From Tundrisphaera lichenicola (GTDB lineage: Bacteria; Planctomycetota; Planctomycetia; Isosphaerales; Isosphaeraceae): a DNA stretch of 64,000 bases. Under the pieces are notes generated by a model. It saw only the letters and a program-made list of their open reading frames with translations, was not told where the DNA came from and searched no databases. Location of the stretch: NCBI RefSeq assembly GCF_051175385.1, contig NZ_CP195106.1:4278001-4342000 (forward strand), read 5' to 3'. The position numbers and the translations under genes are program-made. This document shows positions 1 to 10,162 of the stretch, piece by piece. Every line of letters begins with the position of its first letter. Position 1 is the first letter of the stretch.

Positions 1-276
1 GGGATGAATCGGGCGGAGATGGTCGTCCATCCACCGGGGTAAGTCCCATCGAGTCTCCTGATTGAAGAGACTCTTGAGTTCGCCCACCTTTCCCTCGAAC
101 GCTCGCCACCTGGCGTCGATCCTGGCGACGATCTCCTCGCGCTCGGCAGCCTCTTCGGCGTTTTCGTTGTAATAGATCCAGCGCAAAACGACCTCGCGGT
201 GGGAAATGATAGCGTCGAAGCCGCATCGGTTTGCGTGGTGGAGAATTATAGCAAATTTGGCGTTGGCCAACCTCAT
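1..276 (-). CDS. Hypothetical protein, N-terminal part only (cut by window edge)
   Basis: An open frame on the minus strand starts at ATG 276-274 and runs 92 codons without a stop to the window edge. The peptide begins MRLANAKFAIILHHANRCGF and continues with an acidic, probably helical stretch rich in Glu, Ala and Arg. I do not recognise the family. Codon use looks like that of neighbouring genes, and the competing plus-strand frame is Arg-rich, which fits a shadow. The gene is divergent from dinB, so the roughly 115 bases between them probably hold both promoters. A TTG two codons downstream is an alternative start. Confidence 0.45.
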   Translation of the reverse strand, partial: MRLANAKFAIILHHANRCGFDAIISHREVVLRWIYYNENAEEAAEREEIVARIDARWRAFEGKVGELKSLFNQETRWDLPRWMDDHLRPIHP

Positions 277-393
277 TGGCCGATTTCGGCCATCGAACCT
301 GGCGTTCGCACGTACACTGCTGGACATCCATGTGGTAAATTCTCGTGAGACTTTTCTACCCGTGGCAAAAAAGAACGGGCCACGCGGGAGATC

Positions 394-1484
394 GTGAACT
401 TGGACGTCTCCAGGCAGCATCGAAAAATCATCCACATCGACATGGACGCTTTCTATGCGTCCGTCGAGCAGCGTGACGATCCCGAGCTTCGCGGCAAGCC
501 GGTCGCCGTGGGAGGCTCGCGCGAGCGTGGCGTCGTGGCGGCTGCGAGCTACGAGGCTCGCAAGTTCGGTGTCCGCTCCGCCATGCCTTCCGTCACCGCG
601 AGGCGGAAATGTACCGAGCTGATCTTCGTGAAGCCCCGGTTCGACGTCTACCGATCGGTCTCGCACCAGATCCGGGCGATCTTCGCCGAGTACACGCCCC
701 TCATCGAGCCACTCTCGCTCGACGAGGCCTATCTCGACGTCACCGAGAACTTGAAGGCGATGCCTTCGGCCACCGAGATCGCCGAGGAGATCCGGGCGAA
801 GATTCGCTCGGAGACGGGCCTCACCGCCTCCGCCGGAGTCTCCTACAACAAGTTCCTCGCGAAGATGGCCTCCGACGAGCGGAAGCCCGACGGGCTGTTC
901 GTCATCACGCCGAGGCTGGGCCCGGCATTCGTCGAGAATCTACCTGTGGGGAAGTTCCACGGGATTGGCCCGGTGACGGCCGCGAAGATGAAAAGTCTGG
1001 GGATCCACCATGGCGGAGACCTGAGAAGCCAGACGCTGTCGTTCCTCCAGCAGCACTTCGGCAAGGCCGGCCCCTATTACTTCTCGCTCGCGCGGGGGAT
1101 CGACGATCGCCCCGTCCGCTCGGACCGCGTTCGCAAGTCGATCGGCGCCGAGACGACCTTCCACGCCGACATATTCACGGCCGAGGAAGCTCGCGCCGCC
1201 CTCGATCCGCTGATCACCAAGGTATGGTCCTACTGCGAGGCTCGAAGATCCGGGGCCGGACGGCGACGCTCAAGGCCAAATATGCCGATTTCCAGCAGAT
1301 CACCCGCAGCCGAAGCGTGGACGGGGCCATTGCATCGCGCACGTTGCTCGAGGAACTCGTGTCGGTGTTACTCGAGCCTCTCTTTCCCGTCTCCAAGGGT
1401 ATTAGGCTCCTTGGCGTGACGGTGTCCTCACTCGACGTCGAGCAGGAGCCTCGCACTGCCCAGCAGCTACGACTACCGATCTGA
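394..1484 (+). pseudogene. dinB: DNA polymerase IV (Y family), first copy, single-base frameshift
   Basis: Translesion polymerase of the DinB/UmuC family. The GTG start at 394 has GGGAG just upstream. The N-terminus carries the catalytic palm with HIDMDAFYASVEQR and, further on, PLSLDEAYLDVTE, followed by the helix-hairpin-helix part (GIGPVTAAKM). At about 1237-1240 the frame breaks: TACTGCGAGGCTCG lacks one G relative to the second copy at 48.5 kb. The little-finger domain (GRTATLKAKYADF through QQLRLPI) continues in another frame to 1484. As written, translation yields the palm plus a junk tail ending at 1419. Either the gene is inactive or the base was lost in sequencing. No imuA/imuB or lexA neighbour is visible. 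Confidence 0.85.
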
Positions 1485-1654
1485 GCAACCCATGAAGGAT
1501 GTCACAAGGGAGGCGATCCGCGACAAGTTCGGACGAAGCATCGAATCGCATCCTTTTCTCTCGAACCCGACAAGTCGGAGTTCCGGGTTGGTCACCGAGG
1601 CTCGTCGAGCCGGGCCTCGGTGGCCGTTTTTCCTGCCCGGGACCTCCTCGTCGA

Positions 1655-2959
1655 TCAGACCTCCGCGAGCGCCTCGGTGGCATCGCCGAAGCGATCGAGC
1701 CGGACGTCCATCTTTTCCATCATCGAGAGGTAGAGTCGGCACATTTGACGATTTGATTCTTTCCGGTAGTCGAGTACCTTCCCGGTCTGGATCTTCCCGC
1801 CGCCGCCGCCCAGCATCACGACCGGGAGCTGCGAGGCGTCGTGGCCGCCGCTCATCATGCTCGAGCAGAACATCAGCATCGAGTTATCCAGGGCGGTGCG
1901 TTCCCCCTCCTGGATCGCGTCCAGCTTCCGGGCGATGTAGGCCAGCTGGCCGACGAAGAACTGATTCACCTTCAGCCAGTCCGCGGTGTCGGAGTGGGAG
2001 AGGAGGTGGTGGATCATGTAATCCACGCCCAGGTTCGGGAAGCGGAGCGAAGAGTGGTCGTTGTTCAGCTTGAGCGTGGTGATCCGCGTGGTGTCGGTCT
2101 GGAAGCCGAGGACGAGGATGTCGCACATCAGCCGCATGTGGTCGGCGATGTCCTGGGGGATCCCTTCGGGCGGCCGGGGGATGTTCGGCTTGTCGAGCGT
2201 GGGCCGCCAGCCCTGAAGCTCGCCCCGCCGCCCCGCCCCCTCGATCCGACGTTCGACATCCCGGACGGATTCGAGGTACTCGTCGAGCTTCTGCTGATCG
2301 GTCGAACTGACCTGGCGTCGGAGGTCGCTGGCGTCCTCCAGGACGGCGTCGAGCACGCTCTGGTCGCCCTGCCGGATCTCGTCCTTGAAGAGCCGATCGA
2401 AGGCAAGTGCGGGATAGAGTTCGAGCGGCGTCGGGGTCGTCGGCGAGGTCCACGAGATGTGCGAGCTATAAAGCATCGAGTAATTCTTGTGAACCGACGG
2501 GTTCGACTTCTCGCAGCCGAGGACCAGGCTGGGCACCTTGGTCGAGCGGCCATAGGTCGCGGCGAGCCACTGGTCGACGCTCGTTCCCGAGCGGATCTCG
2601 CCGCCGGAGGCCAGCGGGGAGCCGGAAAGAAGGTTTCCGGTCTGCGAGCTATGGATGTTCCCCTTCAAGGCCTGTTCGTTATAGAGGCCCTGGACGAAGA
2701 GCAACTTCTCGCGGAAGTCCTGCAAGGGGGCGAGCACCTGGCCCAGTTCCATCCCCTTGCCCGAGCCTCGGGCCCACCACTCCTTGCTGTGGAATCCGTT
2801 GCCCGCGAACAGGATGCCTAGTCGGACGGGGGCCTCGCTCGACCCCCGATTGGCCGATGGTTCGTCCCCCCAGACGGGGCGAGACTCGAGCCAGGGGAGT
2901 GCCATCGAGACGCCGAGCCCTCGGAGCATCGTTCGGCGGCTGAATCGGTGGGTCATCAT
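1655..2959 (-). CDS. DUF1552 domain protein, Tat-type export signal
   Basis: A 434-residue protein whose start MMTHRFSRRTMLRGLGVSM carries a twin-arginine-like signal (SRRTMLRGLG), so export in folded form is likely. The body has features typical of DUF1552: GILFAGNGFHSKEWW near residue 48, the LLFVQGLYNE segment, HSSQTGNLLSG, and a C-terminal part with FQTDTTRITTLKLNND and MLMFCSSMMSGGHDAS. The family is widespread in planctomycetes; its biochemical function is not established. The gene starts 40 bases after the stop of the DUF1592 gene at 3000-7262 on the same strand. Together they form the usual DUF1592-DUF1552 pair, probably one transcript. Confidence 0.9.
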   Translation of the reverse strand: MMTHRFSRRTMLRGLGVSMALPWLESRPVWGDEPSANRGSSEAPVRLGILFAGNGFHSKEWWARGSGKGMELGQVLAPLQDFREKLLFVQGLYNEQALKGNIHSSQTGNLLSGSPLASGGEIRSGTSVDQWLAATYGRSTKVPSLVLGCEKSNPSVHKNYSMLYSSHISWTSPTTPTPLELYPALAFDRLFKDEIRQGDQSVLDAVLEDASDLRRQVSSTDQQKLDEYLESVRDVERRIEGAGRRGELQGWRPTLDKPNIPRPPEGIPQDIADHMRLMCDILVLGFQTDTTRITTLKLNNDHSSLRFPNLGVDYMIHHLLSHSDTADWLKVNQFFVGQLAYIARKLDAIQEGERTALDNSMLMFCSSMMSGGHDASQLPVVMLGGGGGKIQTGKVLDYRKESNRQMCRLYLSMMEKMDVRLDRFGDATEALAEV

Positions 2960-2999
2960 CCGGGGCGACTCCGGTCGGGGAAAGTAGTGTGGAAAGATC

Positions 3000-5900
3000 T
3001 CAATCCGTGTAAGCGGTCTCGCTGCCGCGGATCTCGCGGAACTGGCGGCTCCCGACGATCACCTCGATCGCCGAGCCGATCCGGAAACCGTTCGCTTCGA
3101 GCTTGGTACGCATCTCGGTCAGCAACGTCTCGTCGGAAATCTGGGTCGCTCGGCCCAGTGCGAAGCCGAGGAGCTTCCGGCAAAACTGCTTCAGGAAGGC
3201 GTCCCGACGGGCGGTGAGGAGATAAGCTTTCAAACCTTCGAGCCCCTCGAACTCGGCACCGTCCATCGCCCGCGAGTGGGTGTCGATCGGTCGGTTGCCC
3301 AGATCCTTCTCCCGAAGTCGACCGATCGCGTCGAAGCCCTCGAGCGAGAAACCGAGTGGGTCGATCCGCTGGTGGCAGACGACGCATTTCGGGTCGCTGG
3401 CGTGCTTCTCGACGAGTTGCCGGACCGTCAGGCCATCGGTGGCGGCCTCGTCGTCGGGGAGCTGCGGCACTCCCTTGGGCGGACGGGGCAGTCGTTCTCC
3501 CAGAATGACCTCGCTGATCCAGTTACCTCGGAGGGTCGGGCTTGTTCGCGAGGCTCCCGATTGTTTGCTCAGCGTCGTTGCCTGGCCCAGGATACCGCCC
3601 CGGCCGTAGCGATTGATCCCGTCGACCCTTCGCCAGTCCTCGGGCTTGTCGTCAGGGTCTCGGGGGATCCCGTAATGCTCGGCCAGCGGCCCGTTCAGGA
3701 ACGTGTGATCGGCATCGAGGATGCCGAGCACCGATCCGTCGTTCTGGAAGAGATCGGTGAAGAATCGGACCGATTCCTCGTACATCGCGCCCCGGAGCCC
3801 GAGGAACGTGGGGAAGTGCCGCTCGCTCTTTTCGTCGAGCTGGTCGAAGTCGGCGATGTGGAGCCACTGGCAGGCGAATTCCGTGGCCAGTCGCCGGACT
3901 TTGTCATCGCGGAGCATCCGGCTAGCCTGGGCCGAGAACGTCTCGGGATCGGCCAGCCGGCCCGACGCGGCCAGCTCCCGATGTTCCCGATCGGGGCCGG
4001 AAGACCAGAGGAAGTAGCTCAGTCGGGTGGCCAATTCCTCGTTCGAGACCGGGCCTTGACCCGAGCCGGGGCCTGGTTTCTCGATCCTGTAGAGGAACGA
4101 GGGGGAGACGAAGATCCGCGAGAGGGTCAGGCGGATCGCTTCCTCATGCGGGATCTCTTCCACTCTCAAGCGGCCGTATAGGCCCCGGAGCTGCTCGGCT
4201 TCCGGCGCGGTCAAGGGGCGGCGATAGGCCAGGCTTGCGAAGTCGACCAGCGCATCGAGATGCTTCGGCTCGGCCTCGATCAGTTGTCGGCGGAAGGAGG
4301 ACGCTCGCTCGTTGATCGGCCCTCGAAGCGGTTCGAAAACCTTGGGATCGGCGTCCTGGGTGGCGTACTCCATCAACTGCGCGAATGCATCTACCAGGGT
4401 CAAGGCATCCCGGCTGATGAAATGAAGCTCGTCCCAGAGGCGGTCGAGCTGCGTCTTCTGGGCCTCGTCCAGCATCAGCCTGGCGAGGTGTCCATCCTCG
4501 CGATAGAACAGGGTGAGCGTAACCACCTCGTCGACCGGGACGATCTTGGCGTAGCAGAGCGCGGCCGGGAACAGGTTGCGGAACTCGTCGAGAGCGGCCT
4601 CGAGCCGCATTCGGCTGGCGCTCCCCTCGTTGACGACGATCGGCGAGGTGTAGGAGGTTCGTCGGTTGTCCGAGGTCCAGGGTCCGGAGGCGAGAGTGAC
4701 CGTAACCCCGCTGGGGTGCAGGCCCGACTCGCGAGGAGGGAGACCGGCGACTACTTCGAGTTGGACGCTCCCTTCCGCCCCAGTCTCCGGGTCAAGTACG
4801 CCGGTCGTGACCAGCTCGGCCCCTTCCGCAAGCTCGGCCGGGATCTGGAACGAGATCGCGGCGGGGGCCTTCATGCAGAGGCTCGCGGCATCCGTGGCCT
4901 TTCCGTCGGGGTGCTTGCCGAAGAGAGTTGGGTCGAGCCCCCTGCTCTCCCCTTCCTTCGCTTGAATCCCCGTGAGCGGGGCCTCGCCCGGGGTCGCACG
5001 GAGGACTGCGCCGAGCAACGGACCGCCGAGCGATCGGAGCTGCCGGCGGAGGGCCGAGTCGGGACTGTCTTTCGGGGCCGGCTCGTTCGAGGTGAGGATC
5101 GTTCGGGCCTCCTCGGCGATCCGGTGTTTCTCTTCGACGGTCTTCGCGGCTTGCCAGAGGGCCACGACCGAACCGTTCGGGACTCCCGATCCGGCTTCGG
5201 TCCCGCCTTTGTCCGGCTCCGTGATGAAGTGCCAGACTCCCGGGTGCCCCTGACGATCGGCGTGGGGGTTGCCGGCCAGGATATCTCCCGAGACATCGGC
5301 GGCGAGGTCCCAGGACCGCCCACCTTCGACACTCTCAACGACCCTGAGGTCGACCGCCGTCAGGTCGCAGGAGTGGTTCCCGTCACGCGGGCCGATCGAG
5401 AGCGACAGGAAGTCCCCTTCGTGAATGGCAAGCCCTTCGATGGGGCCAACCTTCCATTCCTTGCTTCCGGTCGCGGTGCCTTCGGCCAGCATTCGGCGCG
5501 TCGCGCCTCGGCGGAGTTGGAGCGACCAGGTCACTCCGTTCCCGCATTCCGTGTGGGCGTGAGTGACCGAGGCTTCCACTCTCATCCCCCCCGTCGCGGG
5601 GCTCAGCCAGCCGACCACGGCGCGGAGTGTTGGCGAGGGGTGGACCGCAATCCCGTGCGGTTTCATGTTGCCGGGAATCCGGACGTGATCGTCCGAGGAG
5701 TTGGCCAACAGAAGCGGGGTTTCGTCGCGGCCCCAGCCGTTGATGAAGTCATGACCACCGGCCCGCGTGAGCTTCTCGGTGAAGTAGCCCGTCAGGGTCA
5801 GGGCTTTCGCCGGGACGATCCCGAGGTAATCGAGCCAGGCCCGTAGTGCGACGAGATCGAGCCCGCGATCTTTTGCCAGCTTCGCGACGTCGACACGACC

Positions 5901-7262
5901 CTGGGCGGCCTCGATCTCGGCCGAGGCATCGAGGTACCTCGCCGTTTCCGCGAACAGCCGATCGCGCCTCGTCGATAGTTCCTGGGCGACACGCCGGACG
6001 TCCCGCAAGGGGAGATCCGGGCGACCCGGCGCGACGAGCCTCGGCTCCTTCCAGACCACGAAGTCATGATCGTTGCCATCCCCGGCGTCCCGGGCCACCA
6101 TCGAGATGGTCACGTCCTTGCCGTCGACCGGGGCCGGGATCTTGAACCGCACTTCCTGGCTCGCGATCAGCGGGCTCACCGGCTCCATCCAGGCCCTGGG
6201 GCCGTTCAACTTGCCGATGTGACCGACGCTGGCGAACTTCCAGAGCCCCTTCTGCCAGGCCGCGATCTCCGAGACGATCGAGGGGATATCTTCGGTCTTG
6301 GCGGCCTTCCATCGCGCCTGGAGATCGCCGAGGAGTAGCGAGGGCTCGGGACGATTCAGGCTCTCCCAGAGGATTCCCAGATACTTCGGATTCAAATCTC
6401 GTTCCTTCGCCAAGGTCTCGATGCTCTTCGCGCCCGAGGACAATGCCTCTCGCTCGACGATGGTGGCGGCGAGATAGCGTTCCAGGGGCAAGCGTCCCCC
6501 CTCATTGGTGTCGAAGATGATCCCCTGGAGATTGACCTGATCGCCCCCCCCACGGGGGTCGGTGAATTCTCGGTAGAAATCGCGGATCTTCGCGAGATTC
6601 TCATTGGTCCAGTCGCGAGCGGTCGCACCGGGAGAAAATCGGAAGCCATCGGGCAGCAGGACGGCGTGGCTGGCGATTTCCTTCGCGGCATCGAGGTACT
6701 TCGTGACGAGCGACGGAGACATCACCAGGGCGTTGCCGGTGTTGGTGAACCCCTCGCCCGCGGCGCCATCGACGGGGAACTCGCGGGCCGGGTCGAGCGA
6801 GCCGACACCCGTCAGGTCGCGGAGCGTGAAGGTATATTCGGCGTTGTTCAGCCTTCGGAGAACGACTCGCCCGGGGTCGCCAGCCCGCCGCGTCGCCTCG
6901 CTCGCGAGGAACCCCCCGACCCATCCCCGAAGCCGTGCCCGTTCGGCCTCTCCCGGTTGGGGGGATTCCTTCGGGGGCATCTCGCCGTTGTTGAGCATCT
7001 CGGCGACCCGCTGCCAGACGCGAGGGGCGTTTCGGACCTGATCCAGACGGGTGAACCGTTCCAGGTCGAGGTCGCCCTCCTGCTCCTCCGTCGAGTGGCA
7101 CTCCAGGCAATACCGCCTCATCAGAGGGACTGTGGTCGATTCGAATTCCTTCGAGATCAGATCCGACGCGAGGGGGGCGTCGCCCAGAGCGAGGTCTGGG
7201 GTCGCGCCTGAAGCCAGCAACATGCAAAGGATCATCAACCGCCTTACGCCCATGTGCTGCAA
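3000..7262 (-). CDS. Large cytochrome c-like protein with DUF1587/DUF1595/DUF1592/DUF1588/DUF1585 domains
   Basis: A 1420-residue exported protein with a hydrophobic N-terminus (RRLMILCMLLASGATPDLAL). A haem-binding type CLECH motif lies near residue 52. DUF1587 follows (LRRLNNAEYTFTLRDLTGV), then a long central region that I cannot assign. The C-terminal third has DUF1595 (SLAYRRPLTAPEAEQLRGLY), DUF1592 (LATRLSYFLWSS and MYEESVRFFTDLF), DUF1588 (GILGQATTLSKQSGASRTSP) with a second CVVCH motif, and DUF1585 at the end. Genes of this kind are characteristic of planctomycetes, with proposed but unproven roles in periplasmic redox or polysaccharide breakdown. It is the upstream gene of the pair with the DUF1552 protein. 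Confidence 0.92.
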   Translation of the reverse strand: MQHMGVRRLMILCMLLASGATPDLALGDAPLASDLISKEFESTTVPLMRRYCLECHSTEEQEGDLDLERFTRLDQVRNAPRVWQRVAEMLNNGEMPPKESPQPGEAERARLRGWVGGFLASEATRRAGDPGRVVLRRLNNAEYTFTLRDLTGVGSLDPAREFPVDGAAGEGFTNTGNALVMSPSLVTKYLDAAKEIASHAVLLPDGFRFSPGATARDWTNENLAKIRDFYREFTDPRGGGDQVNLQGIIFDTNEGGRLPLERYLAATIVEREALSSGAKSIETLAKERDLNPKYLGILWESLNRPEPSLLLGDLQARWKAAKTEDIPSIVSEIAAWQKGLWKFASVGHIGKLNGPRAWMEPVSPLIASQEVRFKIPAPVDGKDVTISMVARDAGDGNDHDFVVWKEPRLVAPGRPDLPLRDVRRVAQELSTRRDRLFAETARYLDASAEIEAAQGRVDVAKLAKDRGLDLVALRAWLDYLGIVPAKALTLTGYFTEKLTRAGGHDFINGWGRDETPLLLANSSDDHVRIPGNMKPHGIAVHPSPTLRAVVGWLSPATGGMRVEASVTHAHTECGNGVTWSLQLRRGATRRMLAEGTATGSKEWKVGPIEGLAIHEGDFLSLSIGPRDGNHSCDLTAVDLRVVESVEGGRSWDLAADVSGDILAGNPHADRQGHPGVWHFITEPDKGGTEAGSGVPNGSVVALWQAAKTVEEKHRIAEEARTILTSNEPAPKDSPDSALRRQLRSLGGPLLGAVLRATPGEAPLTGIQAKEGESRGLDPTLFGKHPDGKATDAASLCMKAPAAISFQIPAELAEGAELVTTGVLDPETGAEGSVQLEVVAGLPPRESGLHPSGVTVTLASGPWTSDNRRTSYTSPIVVNEGSASRMRLEAALDEFRNLFPAALCYAKIVPVDEVVTLTLFYREDGHLARLMLDEAQKTQLDRLWDELHFISRDALTLVDAFAQLMEYATQDADPKVFEPLRGPINERASSFRRQLIEAEPKHLDALVDFASLAYRRPLTAPEAEQLRGLYGRLRVEEIPHEEAIRLTLSRIFVSPSFLYRIEKPGPGSGQGPVSNEELATRLSYFLWSSGPDREHRELAASGRLADPETFSAQASRMLRDDKVRRLATEFACQWLHIADFDQLDEKSERHFPTFLGLRGAMYEESVRFFTDLFQNDGSVLGILDADHTFLNGPLAEHYGIPRDPDDKPEDWRRVDGINRYGRGGILGQATTLSKQSGASRTSPTLRGNWISEVILGERLPRPPKGVPQLPDDEAATDGLTVRQLVEKHASDPKCVVCHQRIDPLGFSLEGFDAIGRLREKDLGNRPIDTHSRAMDGAEFEGLEGLKAYLLTARRDAFLKQFCRKLLGFALGRATQISDETLLTEMRTKLEANGFRIGSAIEVIVGSRQFREIRGSETAYTD

Positions 7263-7839
7263 CTCCCCCGTGTACTTTCGACTACCAGACCCGAGACCGT
7301 ACGTAATCCGATCGATGGACCAGGACCCGCGGTGGGATCAAGAAGAGGTACGATCGCGATTTCGGCTCCTCGCCTCGCGTTAAACATCTTACCAACATTG
7401 CCCCTCCGTTGAAACCATATCCTGGCCGAAGGTGCGTGCCACGATCGGCCCGGCTCTGAATGACGGGTGAAGGAGCGTAGCAGCTCAGACCGGCGTCCAT
7501 GACACCATCGCCTCCTGCGTTGGCGTGCGGTATCCGAGGCTGCTGCTCGCCCGGTCGATGATGCCACTGACCCCGCTGATCAGTCGTCTCGCCGCGTCGA
7601 TCGCACGGCACTCCTCAGTGAACTCCTTGATGACGTCCGGCGGGCGAATGGTTCGATCCCCTTACCCCTGGGGATCTTAAGCGAGATTTCTAGCGGTGTG
7701 GAGTTGATCGAAGCGGGAGTGTGCGATACCTCTTGGCCTTGGTGCTTGCCTTCGAGGATGTCGCCCCGATTCTTGAAATGGGGCGGCATCGTCGGAAGGG
7801 TTTCGATCAGTTCCCCTCGTCCACTCGGCCGAGGATCAA
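7263..7839. other. Intergenic region, nothing identified
   Basis: About 580 bases between the divergent start of the DUF1592 gene and the end of pgi. Short frames on both strands have no recognisable domain or convincing codon bias. The half next to 7262 should hold the promoter of the DUF1592-DUF1552 pair. I see no RNA gene. Confidence 0.4.
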
Positions 7840-9465
7840 TCAAGACCCCTTGGCAGCCCGGTAGCGACGGATCAGGTTATTGGTAGAGCTGTCGTGGCCG
7901 AGCTTCGAGGCGTCGCCACCTTCGAGTTCGGGGATGATCCGCTGGGCGAGGACCTTGCCGAGCTCGACGCCCCACTGGTCGAATGAGTCGATGCCCCAGA
8001 TGGTCCCCTGGGTGAAGACGCTGTGCTCGTAGAGTGCGACGAGCTTGCCGAGGGCCGACGGGGTCAAGGTTTCCAGGAAGATCGTATTCGAAGGGCGGTT
8101 GCCCTCGAACGTCCGATGCGGAACCAGGCGGTCGGCCGTCCCTTCCGCCTTTACTTCCTCGGCAGTCTTGCCGAAGGCGAGTGCCTCGGCCTGGGCGAAG
8201 ACGTTGGCTAAGAGCAGGTCGTGGTGTCGGCCGATCGGGTTGAGCGAGCGGTAGAATGCGATGAAGTCGCAGGGGATGAGCTTGGTTCCCTGGTGGATCA
8301 GCTGGTAGAACGAGTGCTGGCCGTTCGTCCCCGGTTCGCCCCAGTAGATCGGCCCGGTCTGATAGTCGACCTCCTCGCCGTCGAGGGTGACGTGCTTGCC
8401 GTTGCTCTCCATGGTCAACTGCTGGAGGTAGGCCGGGAAACGCTTCAGGTATTGCTCGTAAGGGAGCACGGCAACGGTCTGGGCCCCGAAGAAATTGTTG
8501 TACCAGACGGCCAGGAGTCCCATCAGGACGGGCAGATTCTTCTCGAACGGGGCGGTCCGGAAGTGCTCGTCCATTTCGTGGAAGCCGGCGAGCATCTCGC
8601 GGAAATGCTCGGGCCCGATCGCGATCATCGACGACAGGCCGATGGCCGAATCCATCGAGTACCGGCCCCCGATCCAGTCCCAGAATCCGAACATGTTGGC
8701 GGTGTCGATGCCGAACTTCGTCACCTCTTCGGCGTTGGTCGAGACCGCCACGAAGTGCTTGGCGACCGAGGCCGGGTCCTTGAGTGACTTCAACGCCCAA
8801 TCGCGAGCCGACCTGGCATTGGTCATCGTCTCCAGGGTGGTGAAGGTCTTCGACGAGATGATGAACAAGGTCTCTTCGGCATCGAGATCCTGCGTGGCCT
8901 CGACGAAGTCAGTCCCGTCGATGTTGGAGACGAAGCGGAACGTCAGGTCGCGCTGGCTGTAGTGCCGGAGGGCCTCGTAGGCCATGACCGGGCCGAGGTC
9001 CGATCCACCGATCCCGATGTTGACGATGTTGCGAACCCGCTTGCCGGTATGCCCCTTCCAATCGCCCGATCGGACCCGTTCCGCGAACGCCGCCATCTTG
9101 TCGAGGACGGCGTGGACCTCGGGCACGACATCCTGCCCGTCGACCACGATGGACTCGCCCTTGGGCGACCTCAAGGCGACGTGCAGGACCGCCCGATTCT
9201 CCGTGACGTTGATCTTCTCGCCCCGGAACATGGCGTCGATCCGGCCTCTCAGGCCGACATCCTCGGCGAGTTTGAGGAGGAGCCCCATCGTCTCGTCGGT
9301 GGCCCGATTCTTCGAATAATCAAGGTGGATACCGACGGCCTCGGCCGTCATCGACTCGCCTCTTTTCGGGTCGTCCGCGAAGAGCTGGCGGAGGTGCCGG
9401 CCCTGGATCGTCGAGTGGTGGGCCTGGAGCGCCTTCCAGGAGTCGCGGTCGTTGAGCGTCGCCAT
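7840..9465 (-). CDS. pgi: Glucose-6-phosphate isomerase
   Basis: Catalyses the reversible conversion of glucose 6-phosphate and fructose 6-phosphate in cytoplasmic glycolysis and gluconeogenesis. At 541 residues the length is normal for the family. Visible signatures are NIGIGGSDLGP in the sugar-phosphate binding region, SSKTFTTLETMTNA, the first family signature WIGGRYSMDSAIG, the catalytic region GEPGTNGQHSFYQL, and the second signature GIDSFDQWGVELGK near the C-terminus. The start MATLNDRDSW is preceded by a weak purine stretch (GGATGGAAATC). No other glycolytic gene is adjacent. The reading frame is intact. Confidence 0.97.
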   Translation of the reverse strand: MATLNDRDSWKALQAHHSTIQGRHLRQLFADDPKRGESMTAEAVGIHLDYSKNRATDETMGLLLKLAEDVGLRGRIDAMFRGEKINVTENRAVLHVALRSPKGESIVVDGQDVVPEVHAVLDKMAAFAERVRSGDWKGHTGKRVRNIVNIGIGGSDLGPVMAYEALRHYSQRDLTFRFVSNIDGTDFVEATQDLDAEETLFIISSKTFTTLETMTNARSARDWALKSLKDPASVAKHFVAVSTNAEEVTKFGIDTANMFGFWDWIGGRYSMDSAIGLSSMIAIGPEHFREMLAGFHEMDEHFRTAPFEKNLPVLMGLLAVWYNNFFGAQTVAVLPYEQYLKRFPAYLQQLTMESNGKHVTLDGEEVDYQTGPIYWGEPGTNGQHSFYQLIHQGTKLIPCDFIAFYRSLNPIGRHHDLLLANVFAQAEALAFGKTAEEVKAEGTADRLVPHRTFEGNRPSNTIFLETLTPSALGKLVALYEHSVFTQGTIWGIDSFDQWGVELGKVLAQRIIPELEGGDASKLGHDSSTNNLIRRYRAAKGS

Positions 9466-10162
9466 GGTTGATTTCCATCCGGTGCCGTGATGCCCTCGAG
9501 CTTACGGAGAAAGTTTAAGCCAGCACCATCCCTCCGGTCCACAATCGGGCCAGGAATGGTCGCCCGATCGTGCTTCACCAGAGGAGCGTCCTCGGTCAGC
9601 CCCGCAATTTCACGGTCCGATCCAACTTCGATCAGCACCAGTGCCGCCAGTTTGACACTGAGCGAAGAAAGATCAATCGAGTCGAAATCGAGCATTCCCT
9701 CGCCAAATTTACCGAAATGCATATGCCGTTAGTTTGTCGTCGCGGTTTTCGCTAGGGTATGAATTTGTCGGGGGTTATATTGGTCTGGGACGACATTTGA
9801 CCGCAGGGATTGCCACGGCGATCTTGGACACCTCAGGCGTCGGGGTTATCCTGGCCTACTCCGTCGTCTCCTTCGGGGAGATCCGAGGTTACGCCGGACT
9901 TCCCCACGGATGGCGGTCGAGCGATCGATGGTTGATCCGTTCCGCTCGCACTTTGCCGGTGACCGCCGCCCCGATGCAAAATGTCTCCTCCTCTCTCAGC
10001 ATCTCAGCAGAGAATAAGGGAGAGTTAGGGAAGGACAAACTCCCACGCCGCATTGGAAACGTCACTGCGGTCGGGTCGGTGAGTGACCATGCAACGAGGT
10101 ACGTGATCGACTAAGCTGACGCTCATGGTACGCTCCAGGCTGAACCAAGAAGAGGCCCGACC
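9466..10162. other. Intergenic region with a doubtful small minus-strand frame
   Basis: About 700 bases between pgi and the serine hydrolase fusion. On the minus strand an ATG at 9722 opens a frame (MHFGKFGEGMLDFDSIDLSS) of balanced composition as far as about 9470, and its antisense is Ser/Arg-rich as expected of a shadow. It then runs into pgi out of frame, so it is at best a decayed or mis-framed small gene. No domain is recognised. The remainder shows nothing I can name. Confidence 0.25.

Noticed and set aside
4260..5846. 528-codon open frame on the plus strand inside the DUF1592 gene
   Set aside because: It is antisense to a clear multi-domain protein, has biased Arg/Gly/Glu composition and no domain; such shadows are normal in GC-rich DNA.
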